A stretch of 63,732 bases of DNA from Eggerthellaceae bacterium (lineage in GTDB: Bacteria; Actinomycetota; Coriobacteriia; Coriobacteriales; Eggerthellaceae). Of this stretch, positions 40,304 to 48,760 are shown piece by piece; position 1 is the first letter of the stretch, and each line of letters opens with the position of its first letter. The notes beneath the pieces are model-generated. The model made no database searches, was not told where the DNA came from, and saw nothing but the letters and a program-made list of their open reading frames with translations. The translations under genes and the position numbers were made by a program. The stretch spans positions 1 to 63,732 of the forward strand of contig JAFRLO010000023.1 of NCBI GenBank assembly GCA_017431165.1. The letters run 5' to 3'.

Positions 40304-41431
40304 ATGGATATCAAAGCCGCCGTTGTCAACGAGTTCGGTGCGCCATTAAGCATCGAGACCATCCAATTAGCTGATCCGAAACCAGACGAGATCCTCGTCA
40401 AAATGGTAGCATCCGGTATTTGCCACACTGACGAGGCAGGCCGAATGGGAGTTATCCCGTTTATGTCGCGTATGAATTACGTCCTCGGACATGAAGGCGC
40501 AGGCATCGTCGAAGCAGTCGGAAGCAACGTAACCGAGTTCGTCCCAGGCGATCACGTTGCGATTTCGTATCCATTCTGCGGTGAATGCAAGCCGTGCAAA
40601 GACAATAAACCGTATGCCTGTGAGCTTTCTAAGAAACTCAGCTTCGGCGGGTATATGCCGGATGGAACCACACGCTTGACGCGCGAAACTGCAGATGGAG
40701 TGCAAGATATCGGCATGTTCTTCGCACAGGCATCGTTTGCGAGCCACACAGTAGTCGAAGCGAAAAGCGCCGTAAAGCTCGACCCTGATTTCGATCTAAC
40801 GCTCGCGGGGCCTTTAGGCTGCGGTCTGCAAACAGGTGCGGGAATCGTATTGAATAGCCTGAAGATGACCCCCGGACAATCGTTCGTCGTCTTCGGATGC
40901 GGTGCTGTTGGCATGGCGGCAATCATGGCAGCCAAGATAGCTGGTGCCGAAACCATCATCGCAGTCGACATCAAGGAGAAAAGCCTCGCGCTTGCTCCCG
41001 AACTCGGTGCCACGCACGTCATCAACAGCAAAGAGGTTGATGATCTTGTTGCGGCAATCCATGAAATCGTGCCGACTGGCGTCGATGCCGCACTTGAAAC
41101 GAGCGGAATGGACTTCTTGCTGAAAGCCGCGTTGAAATCATGCAATTATCTGGGTAAAGTTGTAACTGCCGGCAATTGCACCATCGAACTTAGCATGGCA
41201 GCCGACCTCGGCGCAAAGAGCCTAATTGGCGTGAGCGAGGGCTATTCGGTTCCCAAGGAATTCATTCCGCAGCTCATCGAATACCATAAGCAAGGGCTCT
41301 TCCCCATCGAAAAGCTTGTCACCACCTTCCCGTTCGAGCAGATTAACGAAGCTCTCCAAGCCCTGCACCGAAGCGATGTCATCAAGGCGGTTGTTGTGAT
41401 GTACCGCAAGGCGTTCAGCACCAGACTCTAA
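40304..41431 (+). CDS. Zinc-dependent alcohol dehydrogenase (class III/aryl-alcohol type)
   Basis: A 375-residue medium-chain dehydrogenase. Catalytic zinc ligands appear in SGICHTDE (Cys), LGHEGAG (His) and LGCGLQTG (Cys). The structural zinc is held by four cysteines in CGECKPCKDNKPYAC. The NAD-binding Rossmann loop is FGCGAVGMAA, with an acidic residue (VDIKEK) after the second strand, favouring NAD. Relatives oxidise benzyl or aryl alcohols; the true substrate is unknown. The ATG at 40304 follows GAAGGAG; the frame extends upstream without a better start. The gene is isolated and ends in a bidirectional terminator. Confidence 0.92.
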   Translation: MDIKAAVVNEFGAPLSIETIQLADPKPDEILVKMVASGICHTDEAGRMGVIPFMSRMNYVLGHEGAGIVEAVGSNVTEFVPGDHVAISYPFCGECKPCKDNKPYACELSKKLSFGGYMPDGTTRLTRETADGVQDIGMFFAQASFASHTVVEAKSAVKLDPDFDLTLAGPLGCGLQTGAGIVLNSLKMTPGQSFVVFGCGAVGMAAIMAAKIAGAETIIAVDIKEKSLALAPELGATHVINSKEVDDLVAAIHEIVPTGVDAALETSGMDFLLKAALKSCNYLGKVVTAGNCTIELSMAADLGAKSLIGVSEGYSVPKEFIPQLIEYHKQGLFPIEKLVTTFPFEQINEALQALHRSDVIKAVVVMYRKAFSTRL

Positions 41432-41472
41432 TGAGAAGACCCGTCGGCTTCGAAGCCGACGGGTCTTCTCAT
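41431..41472. terminator. Bidirectional terminator, 42-bp perfect palindrome
   Basis: Two 21-base arms centred on TTCGAA, without any mismatch, between the convergent alcohol dehydrogenase and lipoprotein genes. Stem strength and position fit a two-way terminator; flanking T-tracts are short. Confidence 0.8.
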
Positions 41473-41490
41473 AACGCATATCGAAAGATC

Positions 41491-42063
41491 CTATAGATAT
41501 TTGGTCAATCCGAGTTTCTCATAATCGGCGAGGCTCACCTTCTGCGCGCCGCCTTTCTCCATGGCGCTCATCAGGCTATCGGCATCAGCGTTATCGACAT
41601 TACGATTGACAAGCTCCAAGATGCCGTTATCGTGAAGTTGGAGAAGGTTCTCTTTCACGTCAAGGTCATCGAAGCGGATTACGACAGAGTAATAGTCGCC
41701 ATCATCGTAGACGGCCTTCGATGCGAAGCTGAACTTGCTGAAGTTCGGATAAATCGTATCGAGATCGAAATCCTCCAGGTATTCCTGCGTAACTCCCGTG
41801 CTCTTCGGCATCTGCATGATATCAACGAGTGATTTGAGCGTGTGCGAACCCGCAGTAAAGTAGACAATTTGATACTCGTCATACGTATCCGCATCATCGA
41901 TGCAGTAGACTTCATGCATTGTGATGGAATCACCTACGTTTTTGGACTGACTTGCATTCGAGCTTGACGAAGAGCTCGATGCATTCGAGCCCGACCCTCC
42001 GCATGCTACGAGCATCATTGCCAAAGCTGCAATGAATATCGCCACTATAAGCTTCTTGCTCAT
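41491..42063 (-). CDS. Lipoprotein of unknown function
   Basis: A 190-residue secreted lipoprotein. It has a signal peptide with lipobox LVAC (Cys at about residue 21), then a Gly/Ser/Asn linker and a soluble acidic domain of about 145 residues. The domain has no motif I recognise. It ends before the palindromic terminator and lies 80 bp downstream of the metal exporter gene on the same strand, so the two may be linked. Function is not assignable from sequence. Confidence 0.75.
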   Translation of the reverse strand: MSKKLIVAIFIAALAMMLVACGGSGSNASSSSSSSNASQSKNVGDSITMHEVYCIDDADTYDEYQIVYFTAGSHTLKSLVDIMQMPKSTGVTQEYLEDFDLDTIYPNFSKFSFASKAVYDDGDYYSVVIRFDDLDVKENLLQLHDNGILELVNRNVDNADADSLMSAMEKGGAQKVSLADYEKLGLTKYL

Positions 42064-42143
42064 ATACTCTCCTCGCTTTCTTCCTTGCCTATTAGTTTAT
42101 GAGCATCAGGCGGAATATCCTATCGGGTTTACTTGAGAATGCA

Positions 42144-43187
42144 CTAGAACGTAATGCCGAGCGACATGATTGCAAGTCCGCACACAACGCCTACAACATA
42201 GAGTCCCGCTACGATGGCTGCATTCTGCTTCTGATGGCGGTTCGTTCGTACGAGTACGAGCAAACCCACTCCTGCGCTGACCAGAAGCCCAGCCATCATC
42301 GCCCCAGCACCAAGCACTCCTTCGATATAGAGTTGCGCAATGAGTACGCTCGCCGCACAGTTTGGAATCAAGCCAACCAGCGCACTCGCGAATACGGAAG
42401 CAATCGGATTCGCACCGACGAACGCTGCAAGCGCCTCAGCACCTACGAATTCGAGCACGATGTTCAAGACCAATGTGATGACGAAGAGAAACACCGTGAT
42501 TTGCAACGTGTGCTTCAACGCGCTCTTCAGGATAGAGCCATTACCGTGCTCATGATGCTCGTGCGCATGATGATGCTCGTGTGCATCAGTGTAGCCCGTC
42601 TCATGCTCGTGGCCACATCCGCACATTTCGGGTGTCAGTGTTTGTGCCTCAAGTGTGATACCGATATGTTTGCATTTCTCACAATCGATCTCGCAACCTG
42701 CACATCTCTCGTCACAATGGCATCCCGCGATTTCGCAAAGCTCGCCGATGGCAAGCGACGGCTGCGATTTGCGAACCAAGCGAATGCCCAAGTCGACAAG
42801 GAACCCGAGCACCAAACCGATGATTACCTTCACGCCGAGAATCGAGAGAATCGTATCGATCGAAACCTGTTCGGCAATGAATATCGGCAGCATCTCATCG
42901 GATGTGGAAAGGAAGACTGCAAACAACGTTCCCAACGTGATGACACGACCTGCATAGAACGTAGCAGCTGCAGCAGAGAAGCCACACTGCGGTACAACAC
43001 CGAGCAGCGCGCCGACAATCGGTCCGGCGGATCCCGCTTTGCGGATAGCCTGCTTCGATGCGTCGGAGGTCTTATGCTCGATCCACTCCATGATGATATA
43101 CGTGACCAGCAGGAACGGAATGACGAGCAGCGTATCCTTCGCCGCGTCGATCAGAACGTCAAGCAGTATGTCCATCAATGATTCCAT
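42144..43187 (-). CDS. Putative 10-TM heavy-metal exporter (ArsP_2-like)
   Basis: A 347-residue membrane protein with two bundles of hydrophobic helices separated by a long hydrophilic loop. PQCGFSAAAATFYAG and IPNCAASVLIAQLY are equivalent motifs in the two halves, as in the putative 10TM heavy-metal exporter family. The loop (about residues 149-215) holds at least nine cysteines, in CHCDERCAGC, CEKC and CGCG, followed by a His-rich run (HEHHHAHEHHEHG). This suggests a metal-binding or sensing segment. Which metal is carried cannot be read from sequence. Transcription probably starts after the symporter terminator at 43246-43277. Confidence 0.75.
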   Translation of the reverse strand: MESLMDILLDVLIDAAKDTLLVIPFLLVTYIIMEWIEHKTSDASKQAIRKAGSAGPIVGALLGVVPQCGFSAAAATFYAGRVITLGTLFAVFLSTSDEMLPIFIAEQVSIDTILSILGVKVIIGLVLGFLVDLGIRLVRKSQPSLAIGELCEIAGCHCDERCAGCEIDCEKCKHIGITLEAQTLTPEMCGCGHEHETGYTDAHEHHHAHEHHEHGNGSILKSALKHTLQITVFLFVITLVLNIVLEFVGAEALAAFVGANPIASVFASALVGLIPNCAASVLIAQLYIEGVLGAGAMMAGLLVSAGVGLLVLVRTNRHQKQNAAIVAGLYVVGVVCGLAIMSLGITF

Positions 43188-43245
43188 AGGCTGTCATTGT
43201 AGCGCATGAGCCGCATGCGCTCCTCACACGTGTTCCTACCGAGAA

Positions 43246-43277
43246 CATCCCGCCCGCCACAAACGGCGAGCGGGATG
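43246..43277 (-). terminator. Terminator after the AGCS symporter gene
   Basis: CATCCCGCTCGCC, a six-base loop, GGCGGGCGGGATG (one G-U pair) on the minus strand, then TTCTC. It lies 55 bp after the symporter stop, ahead of the metal exporter gene. Confidence 0.7.
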
Positions 43278-43331
43278 CTTCCTCCGAGTTATGTGGCAAG
43301 AATTCGAAGCGCCTTGCCTTTCGCCTTGAAA

Positions 43332-44783
43332 CTACTTGCTCTCGATCATCGGGATCTCAGTCTCGTCGATCTCGTCGAGATTGCCGTCATAGCAATAGTG
43401 CTGCGTATCGCGGGAGATGACCTTGGCGAGCGCCCACATTGCGATGACGTTCGGAACGACCATGAGGCCATTCATCAGGTCGGCAAAGTCCCAAGCCGCG
43501 CTTGCAAGAGCCGCGCTGCCACCAATAGCGCCGAGGATGATGAAGATCAGGAAGATGATCTGATACGGACGGATGGCTTTCTTGCCGAACAGATAGGTGA
43601 TAACACGGTTGCCATACCAGCTCCAGCCGAGCATCGTGGTGTAGGAGAACAGCACCATGCCGACGACCAGAACGATCGGACCGAAGATGGGAACCTGGTT
43701 GAACGCGGCGACGGTGAGCTGCAGGCCCTTGCCGAAACCGCCGGACATGAAGGTCTCATACATGCCGGTAGGGTCACCCTGCGAAGCGAGGATGGCCGTA
43801 GTCAGCGTGATACCGGTGATGGCGCAAACGATAACCGTATCCCAGAAGGTGCCAGTCATGGACACGAGCGCCTGGCGGACAGGATTGCGAGTCGTGGCGT
43901 TCGCGGCAGCCAGAGGCGCAGAACCCATACCAGACTCATTGGAGAACAAACCGCGGGCAGCGCCGAAGCGCAGGGCCGCTGCAAGAGTGAAGCCAAGGAC
44001 GCCACCGCCCATAGCCGCAGGATCGAACGCGCAGATGACGATGTACTTCACTGCATCGATGAAATATGCACCGTTCATGCAAATGATGATGATGCAGCAG
44101 ACCACATAGAAGATTGCCATGAACGGGACGATCTTCTCGCATACGCGGGAGATAGACTTGATGCCACCAAGAATGACGACGGCAACAAGGATCGCCATGA
44201 CGATACCGACAGCCCAGATTGGGATTTGCGGGAAATACTCGGTGATGATACCGCAAACCGAGTTGGACTGCACAGCACCACCGATGCCGAATGAGGCAAG
44301 CGCCGCGAACAACGCAAACAGGACAGCAACGACCTTAGCCCAGGTCTTACCCTTGAAACCACGCTCGAGCGCATACATCGCGCCACCGAGCATATCGCCC
44401 TTGTGATCCTTGACGCGGTATTTTACAGAGATGAGCGTCTCAGCGTACTTGGTCGCGATGCCCAAGACACCGATAATCCACATCCAGAACACAGCGCCGA
44501 CGCCGCCGCTGACGATGGCTGTTGCAACGCCGACGATGTTGCCAGTGCCGATGGTGGCGGAAAGCGCTGTAGTCAGAGCGCCGAACTGGCTGATATTGCC
44601 TTGTGCTTGCTTGTCTTTCGCAAAGGAAAGCTTGATGCCGGTGAAGACCTTACGCTGAATAAACTTCGTGCGGACGGTCATGTACAGATGTGTACCGACC
44701 AGAATGACGATGAGGGGAAGGCCCCACACGAAACTATCAGCCGCACCAATAGCCCCACCAATTGTCTCAATTAATTCATCCAT
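43332..44783 (-). CDS. AGCS family sodium:alanine/glycine symporter
   Basis: A 483-residue amino-acid carrier of the alanine or glycine:cation symporter family with about 11 membrane helices. Family signatures include FGALTTALSATIGTGNIVGVA, GGAMYALERG, the long GLFSNESGMGSAPLAAA segment and SYTTMLGWSWYGNR. It imports glycine or alanine with sodium across the cytoplasmic membrane. The ATG at 44783 follows AAGGAG. The glycine riboswitch in its leader indicates that glycine is a substrate or signal. Confidence 0.94.
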   Translation of the reverse strand: MDELIETIGGAIGAADSFVWGLPLIVILVGTHLYMTVRTKFIQRKVFTGIKLSFAKDKQAQGNISQFGALTTALSATIGTGNIVGVATAIVSGGVGAVFWMWIIGVLGIATKYAETLISVKYRVKDHKGDMLGGAMYALERGFKGKTWAKVVAVLFALFAALASFGIGGAVQSNSVCGIITEYFPQIPIWAVGIVMAILVAVVILGGIKSISRVCEKIVPFMAIFYVVCCIIIICMNGAYFIDAVKYIVICAFDPAAMGGGVLGFTLAAALRFGAARGLFSNESGMGSAPLAAANATTRNPVRQALVSMTGTFWDTVIVCAITGITLTTAILASQGDPTGMYETFMSGGFGKGLQLTVAAFNQVPIFGPIVLVVGMVLFSYTTMLGWSWYGNRVITYLFGKKAIRPYQIIFLIFIILGAIGGSAALASAAWDFADLMNGLMVVPNVIAMWALAKVISRDTQHYCYDGNLDEIDETEIPMIESK

Positions 44784-44802
44784 TTTCACTCCTTCGTTAC
44801 GA

Positions 44803-44897
44803 GAGAAGTGCCCTGTCCGTTTGCCTGAGAGATCGATAGCTGGGGAATGCTACCTTACACCTTCGGCGCCCGTCTATATTCGGGACTCTCCAGAGAA
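44803..44897 (-). promoter_or_regulatory. Glycine riboswitch (single aptamer)
   Basis: On the minus strand the conserved core appears in order: CTGGAGAG, then GCGCCGAAGG, then CTCTCAGGCAAACGGACAGGG, all hallmarks of the glycine (gcvT) aptamer. Only one core is present. The aptamer ends about 20 bases before the symporter ATG and no terminator stem is evident between, so control at ribosome access is possible. It is placed to control the AGCS symporter. Confidence 0.88.
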
Positions 44898-44904
44898 ATA
44901 ACTA

Positions 44905-44934
44905 CGCTTGGTCTCTGAGATTGAAGACCAAGCG
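44905..44934. repeat. 10-bp inverted repeat beside the glycine riboswitch
   Basis: CGCTTGGTCT, ten bases, AGACCAAGCG, directly upstream of the aptamer in the region divergent between the symporter and nuclease genes. It could be an operator or an upstream hairpin of the leader. The remaining 180 bp to the nuclease start contain nothing else I can name. Confidence 0.5.
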
Positions 44935-45114
44935 TGCTCGATTATAATGATGGCGAATTGTGAATAGATTATGAAGTGCAAGTTGAACGGCAGACGGAAA
45001 GTGACGCGCCCAAACGGCACGAACACATTTCCAAACATGGTTTTTGAGCCGATGAAGCGATTGCGCGAATGCGCGTACTGTGCAGACACAGTGTCCGACA
45101 AGAAAGGATAATCC

Positions 45115-46077
45115 ATGCACAGAATCGAGGTTTCTAGACAGCGATTGCGCTTCGCCAGTTTGGCGAGCATTGTGCTCGCCTGTCTGCTCGCGCTCTCCTG
45201 CCTCGAAGCGCTCGGTGGATGCGTCGCCGAGAAACCGAAGCAGCAAAGTACGGAGAACCGCTCGGCGGAAATCGAAGTATTCTCGCAGACGTTCGTCGCT
45301 CCTGCATACGAGAGCGAACTATCTATCGTGGTTCACGATGACGAACCTGATTTTTCAGACATCCTGAACACAACTGCTCCTTTTATAGAATTCTCCGAAA
45401 TCAATAGTTTCGGGCAATGCGGTCAAGCAGTAGGTCTTCTTGGCAAGGAAACGCTTCCGCAAGGACCTCGCTCAGACCTCCAAAAGGTTACGCCAGCTGG
45501 ATTCCACAACGCTGAGTATCCGTGGATCGAGGATCGATGGGTGTATAACCGCTCCCATCTCATCGCATTCGCTCTCGGCGGCGGCGACGCCAACGCAAAA
45601 AATCTCATCACGGGTACATATTCGCTCAACACAAGGGGGATGCTGTCACTTGAAGAGCGGACGCTTTATTACATCGTAAGTACGGGCAATCACGTGTTGT
45701 ATCGCGTCACACCCATCTACGAGGGCCATGAGCCTGTTGCGCGCGGTGTGTTGATTGAAGCGAAGTCGGTCGAGGATGATGGCGCGGGATTGTCGTTCTG
45801 CCGATTCTGCTTCAATGTCGAAGCAGGTGTGGAAATCGATTATTCAACGGGCTACACGCATGCCGATGGCACTATCTCCGAAAATACGGTAGCGGAAAAG
45901 ACTTTCATCCCCGATGAACAGGTGACATATGTGTTGAACACCTTCTCGCTGAAATTCCATAGACCGGATTGCTCGTCGGTGCATGACATCAAAGCATGGA
46001 ATCGCATGTATTTCGCAGGCACGCGTGAAGAAGCTATCGAGATGGGGTACCAACCCTGCGGTTATTGCAAGCCTTAA
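45115..46077 (+). CDS. DNA/RNA non-specific endonuclease, lipoprotein with Ada-like zinc tail
   Basis: A 320-residue exported protein. A signal peptide ends in a lipobox (ALGGC, Cys36). The central domain (about 80-240) resembles DNA-entry-type non-specific endonucleases, with the catalytic motif read here as YNRSHLIAF (His148) and GGGDANAKNLITGT (metal Asn region). A C-terminal domain of about 45 residues (YVLNTFSLKFHRPDC to PCGYC) resembles the metal-binding domain of Ada, with Cys286, Cys315, Cys318 and nearby His. It would act on nucleic acid outside the membrane, for nutrition, defence or DNA uptake. AGGA precedes the ATG. Divergent from the riboswitch-symporter unit. Confidence 0.85.
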   Translation: MHRIEVSRQRLRFASLASIVLACLLALSCLEALGGCVAEKPKQQSTENRSAEIEVFSQTFVAPAYESELSIVVHDDEPDFSDILNTTAPFIEFSEINSFGQCGQAVGLLGKETLPQGPRSDLQKVTPAGFHNAEYPWIEDRWVYNRSHLIAFALGGGDANAKNLITGTYSLNTRGMLSLEERTLYYIVSTGNHVLYRVTPIYEGHEPVARGVLIEAKSVEDDGAGLSFCRFCFNVEAGVEIDYSTGYTHADGTISENTVAEKTFIPDEQVTYVLNTFSLKFHRPDCSSVHDIKAWNRMYFAGTREEAIEMGYQPCGYCKP

Positions 46078-46094
46078 ATATGCCTTCGCAATGA

Positions 46095-46418
46095 TCAGCT
46101 AGAGAAATCGTAGAGGTCTTTCGTTGCTTCACGAAAATCTTCGTAAACTTCTTCAGCGATACCCTCATCCACAAGAAGCTCGAACTCAAAAGGTTGGCCC
46201 TCTTCATCGAGTTCGGTCACCTCTAAGATGATAACCTGGCCCGATGAGCCAACAGGAGCATCCTCCGTCACGGGGAAGAAGAAGCCATAGCGCCGATTGT
46301 TGTGCAGTATCAATCCAAGGAATTCCAGTTCGACAAGCTCCCCTGCCTCATCTTGGAAGGTGAATGTAACCCCCTCTTCAACCGGAGGGCAAAAGTTCGG
46401 TGCACTGCCTTGACGCAT
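46095..46418 (-). CDS. DUF1292-like protein
   Basis: A 107-residue acidic protein with the strand pattern of the DUF1292 family (VTFTFQDEAGELVELEFLGLILHNNRRYGFFFPV). No catalytic residues are evident. It starts 10 bp after the mobBA stop, with AGGAGG overlapping that stop, so it is translated from the same mRNA. Any link to molybdenum cofactor is only positional. Confidence 0.75.
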   Translation of the reverse strand: MRQGSAPNFCPPVEEGVTFTFQDEAGELVELEFLGLILHNNRRYGFFFPVTEDAPVGSSGQVIILEVTELDEEGQPFEFELLVDEGIAEEVYEDFREATKDLYDFSS

Positions 46419-46427
46419 GGAAACCTC

Positions 46428-47651
46428 CTAGCTGACGAAGTTCTTTTCAAGATTTGCAAGCTCTTCGGGTGTATTCGCGTTGATGAAACAACCGCCCATG
46501 GGCTCGACCTTGAGCACCATTTCCTGCGTGAACGGGAAGATGTTCACGCGATTGAAGAATGCCTGCGCCGTCTTCGATCCCGTATCGATCGTCTCCTTGA
46601 TGATCGGTAAGCATTTGCTTTTGCGATATACGGAATGGAACGGCTCGTATCCGTGCTTATTAACCGGAACGACCGCATCGCTGTTGTGCGCGCCCATCGC
46701 GGTAGATTCGGCAACGACGAGCGCCGGGCTCGCGAAAACCATGTCGCATGCCACAACCGCAACATGGTCGTATGAAGCAGCATTCAATGCGGTATACAAG
46801 CCTGGCAAGGCACCGCGGAAATCATATGCGTCACGAACCAAGCGAATTGCCAGTTCGGGATACTCCTCTTGCAGAAATGCCAGGTTCTGCGGTTCGTTGG
46901 TAGTGATGACGATCTCGTCGGCGGCAGGGCTGAGGCGTTCAACGAGACGGCAGATGAGCGGACGACCTGCAAACGGCACAGTAGCCTTACTGCGACCCAT
47001 GCGGCGGCTCTCGCCACCTGCTTGTATGACCACGCTGATGTGCGGACGGACAAAACGATCATCGACGAAGTTCGCCAGCGAAACGGTATCGTCAAGAGCA
47101 AACGAGGGAATCCCGTAGACTTCAGCTGCTTCGATAGCGCTCGGAATGTCCGTGACAACCGCAACGGTGTCGCCCGTGGGCACTTTCTCGTTCGGTGCGA
47201 GGTCCTTTGAAAGTTGCGTGAAATCAGCCCCTAAAGGCCACCCCTCGCGAGCACCACGCACGAACGCCTCGGCAACCTTCGCGTCGGATGCGTTGGCAGC
47301 GCGCATAATCTCGATGGTCGGCAGACCGCTCTTGCGATAGCCTTCTACGATGACCACATCGTGGTTGGGCATACTGCGAACCAATTCGCTGCATTCAAGC
47401 TCCCCATCGAGCGACTTAATGCGGGCCATTTGCCCAGGGGCGGCGATTATCGTCTCGCTTGCCCCAGCTGCCCGGTGACGATAGGAATCCTTCCCAGGAT
47501 AATCGATATCGAAGCCCTTATGGCTGTGATGTTTGATGCTGCCTACATCGTGGCCGCGTCTAACCAACTCGGCTATAAGCCGCTCGATGCACGTCGTCTT
47601 CCCTGAATTGTGACGACCGACTATGGCAACTGCTGGACTTGGTCTGTCCAT
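46428..47651 (-). CDS. Fused MobB-MobA molybdenum cofactor protein
   Basis: A 407-residue bifunctional protein. The N-terminal part (1 to about 150) is MobB, a GTP-binding adaptor with P-loop GRHNSGKTT and a SIKHHSHKGFDID switch-like segment. The C-terminal part (about 207-400) is MobA, molybdenum cofactor guanylyltransferase, with VVIQAGGESRRMGRSKA and a central ACDMVFASP metal site. Together they make the bis-MGD cofactor used by DMSO-reductase family enzymes, none of which is in this window. The ATG at 47651 follows GGAGAG; the 19 upstream codons look non-coding. MobA-MobB fusions are known in other bacteria. Confidence 0.88.
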   Translation of the reverse strand: MDRPSPAVAIVGRHNSGKTTCIERLIAELVRRGHDVGSIKHHSHKGFDIDYPGKDSYRHRAAGASETIIAAPGQMARIKSLDGELECSELVRSMPNHDVVIVEGYRKSGLPTIEIMRAANASDAKVAEAFVRGAREGWPLGADFTQLSKDLAPNEKVPTGDTVAVVTDIPSAIEAAEVYGIPSFALDDTVSLANFVDDRFVRPHISVVIQAGGESRRMGRSKATVPFAGRPLICRLVERLSPAADEIVITTNEPQNLAFLQEEYPELAIRLVRDAYDFRGALPGLYTALNAASYDHVAVVACDMVFASPALVVAESTAMGAHNSDAVVPVNKHGYEPFHSVYRKSKCLPIIKETIDTGSKTAQAFFNRVNIFPFTQEMVLKVEPMGGCFINANTPEELANLEKNFVS

Positions 47652-47798
47652 CTTTTCTCTCCTGTATACGATGCGCGAGAAACGCAAACTCGACGCATCG
47701 ATTCGCACCTAAAACCGTACCGCAGATGATACACGGAATACATCGTTCGTGCATCATGCGGGAACGTTTTACGTCATTTTATTCCTCAAATGAAAAAC

Positions 47799-48398
47799 CT
47801 AGAGCGGGCGTCGTGCCTCCAAGGCTCTCCCAAGCGTGACTTCGTCGGCAAACTCGAGATCACCGCCAACGGGTAAGCCGCTTGCAGGACGTGTGACCGT
47901 GATGCCGAGCGGCTTGATGAGCCGCGCAAGATATGCTGCTGTGGTCTCTCCCTCAACGTTGGGGTTTGTCGCGATAACTACCTCCGTAACGTCTTCACTC
48001 GCAAGGCGTTTCATAAGCTCGGCAATATGAAGGTTGTCGGGACCGATGCCCTCCATGGGAGAAAGCGCGCCACCGAGGACGTGGTACACGCCAGAAAAAA
48101 CCGCAGTGCGCTCGATGGGCGGAATGTCACGTGGTTCGCTAACGACGCAGATGACGCTTGCATCTCGTTGCGGGCTTTCGCAGATCTGGCACAGATCATC
48201 TTGCGCATAGTTGAAGCATCGGCTGCAAAAATGCACCGTGTTTTTCACCTCGACGATAGCATCAGACAAACGCAACACCGTTGCACGATCGCTATTGAGA
48301 ATCCAGTATGCGATGCGCTGGGCGCTTTTGGGTCCGATGCCGGGAAGACGCTCAAGCTCGTCGAGCAAGACCTGAATGGACGGAGCAGCGTACATCAT
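47799..48398 (-). CDS. recR: Recombination mediator RecR
   Basis: A 199-residue RecR that with RecF/RecO loads RecA at gaps. It shows the helix-hairpin-helix LERLPGIGPKSAQRIAYWIL, a four-Cys zinc finger (FCSRC and CQIC), and a Toprim domain with VVSEPRDI and a C-terminal GLPVGGDLEFADEVTLGRAL. It is the last gene of dnaX-ybaB-recR, 6 bp after ybaB. Two ATGs in tandem (48398, 48395) follow a G-rich site. Confidence 0.97.
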   Translation of the reverse strand: MMYAAPSIQVLLDELERLPGIGPKSAQRIAYWILNSDRATVLRLSDAIVEVKNTVHFCSRCFNYAQDDLCQICESPQRDASVICVVSEPRDIPPIERTAVFSGVYHVLGGALSPMEGIGPDNLHIAELMKRLASEDVTEVVIATNPNVEGETTAAYLARLIKPLGITVTRPASGLPVGGDLEFADEVTLGRALEARRPL

Positions 48399-48404
48399 CG
48401 CCCC

Positions 48405-48713
48405 CTAGAAACCAGGAAAGCCCATGCCACCCGTAACAGCGTTCAGGCGTTGAGCACTGATTTCATTCATCCCACGCAGAGCCTCATTGACTGCAGAGCA
48501 GACCAAGTCTTGCAACATCTCGACATCATCCGGATCCACAGCACTCGGATCGATGGTTAAGCTCACGAGCTCCAAGCTGCCGTTCACGGTCGCCTTCACG
48601 GCACCGCCGCCAACACTGGAATCATATGTAAGCGTTTTTATCTCTTCCTGAACTCGATTGAGCTCAAGCTGTGCTTTCTGAGCCTGCTTCATCAGTTTCT
48701 TCATATCAACCAT
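48405..48713 (-). CDS. YbaB/EbfC nucleoid-associated protein
   Basis: A 102-residue small DNA-binding protein with the MKKLMKQAQKAQLELNRVQEEI coiled-coil start, central GGGAVKATVNGSLELVSLTIDP and a Gly/Met/Phe-ending tail (GGMGFPGF). It forms dimers that coat the nucleoid. Located between dnaX and recR as in many bacteria. GGAGAG precedes the ATG. Confidence 0.95.
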   Translation of the reverse strand: MVDMKKLMKQAQKAQLELNRVQEEIKTLTYDSSVGGGAVKATVNGSLELVSLTIDPSAVDPDDVEMLQDLVCSAVNEALRGMNEISAQRLNAVTGGMGFPGF

Positions 48714-48760
48714 GGTTATACTCTCCTATCCTTTTCGAACGCACGCCATATGGCAGTTCG

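Noticed and set aside
42099..43181. A 360-codon open frame on the plus strand
   Set aside because: It lies antisense over the 10-TM metal exporter, is full of Arg/Asp/Gln with no recognisable domain, and has no ribosome binding site. The minus-strand frame has clear family motifs.
43206..44294. A 362-codon open frame on the plus strand
   Set aside because: Antisense to the AGCS symporter, low-complexity charged composition, no motif. A mirror of codon usage.
47726..47759. Imperfect inverted repeat ATGAT-CACG/CGTG-ATCAT upstream of mobBA
   Set aside because: Arms have mismatched bulges and no partner elsewhere in the window; too weak to call an operator or terminator.
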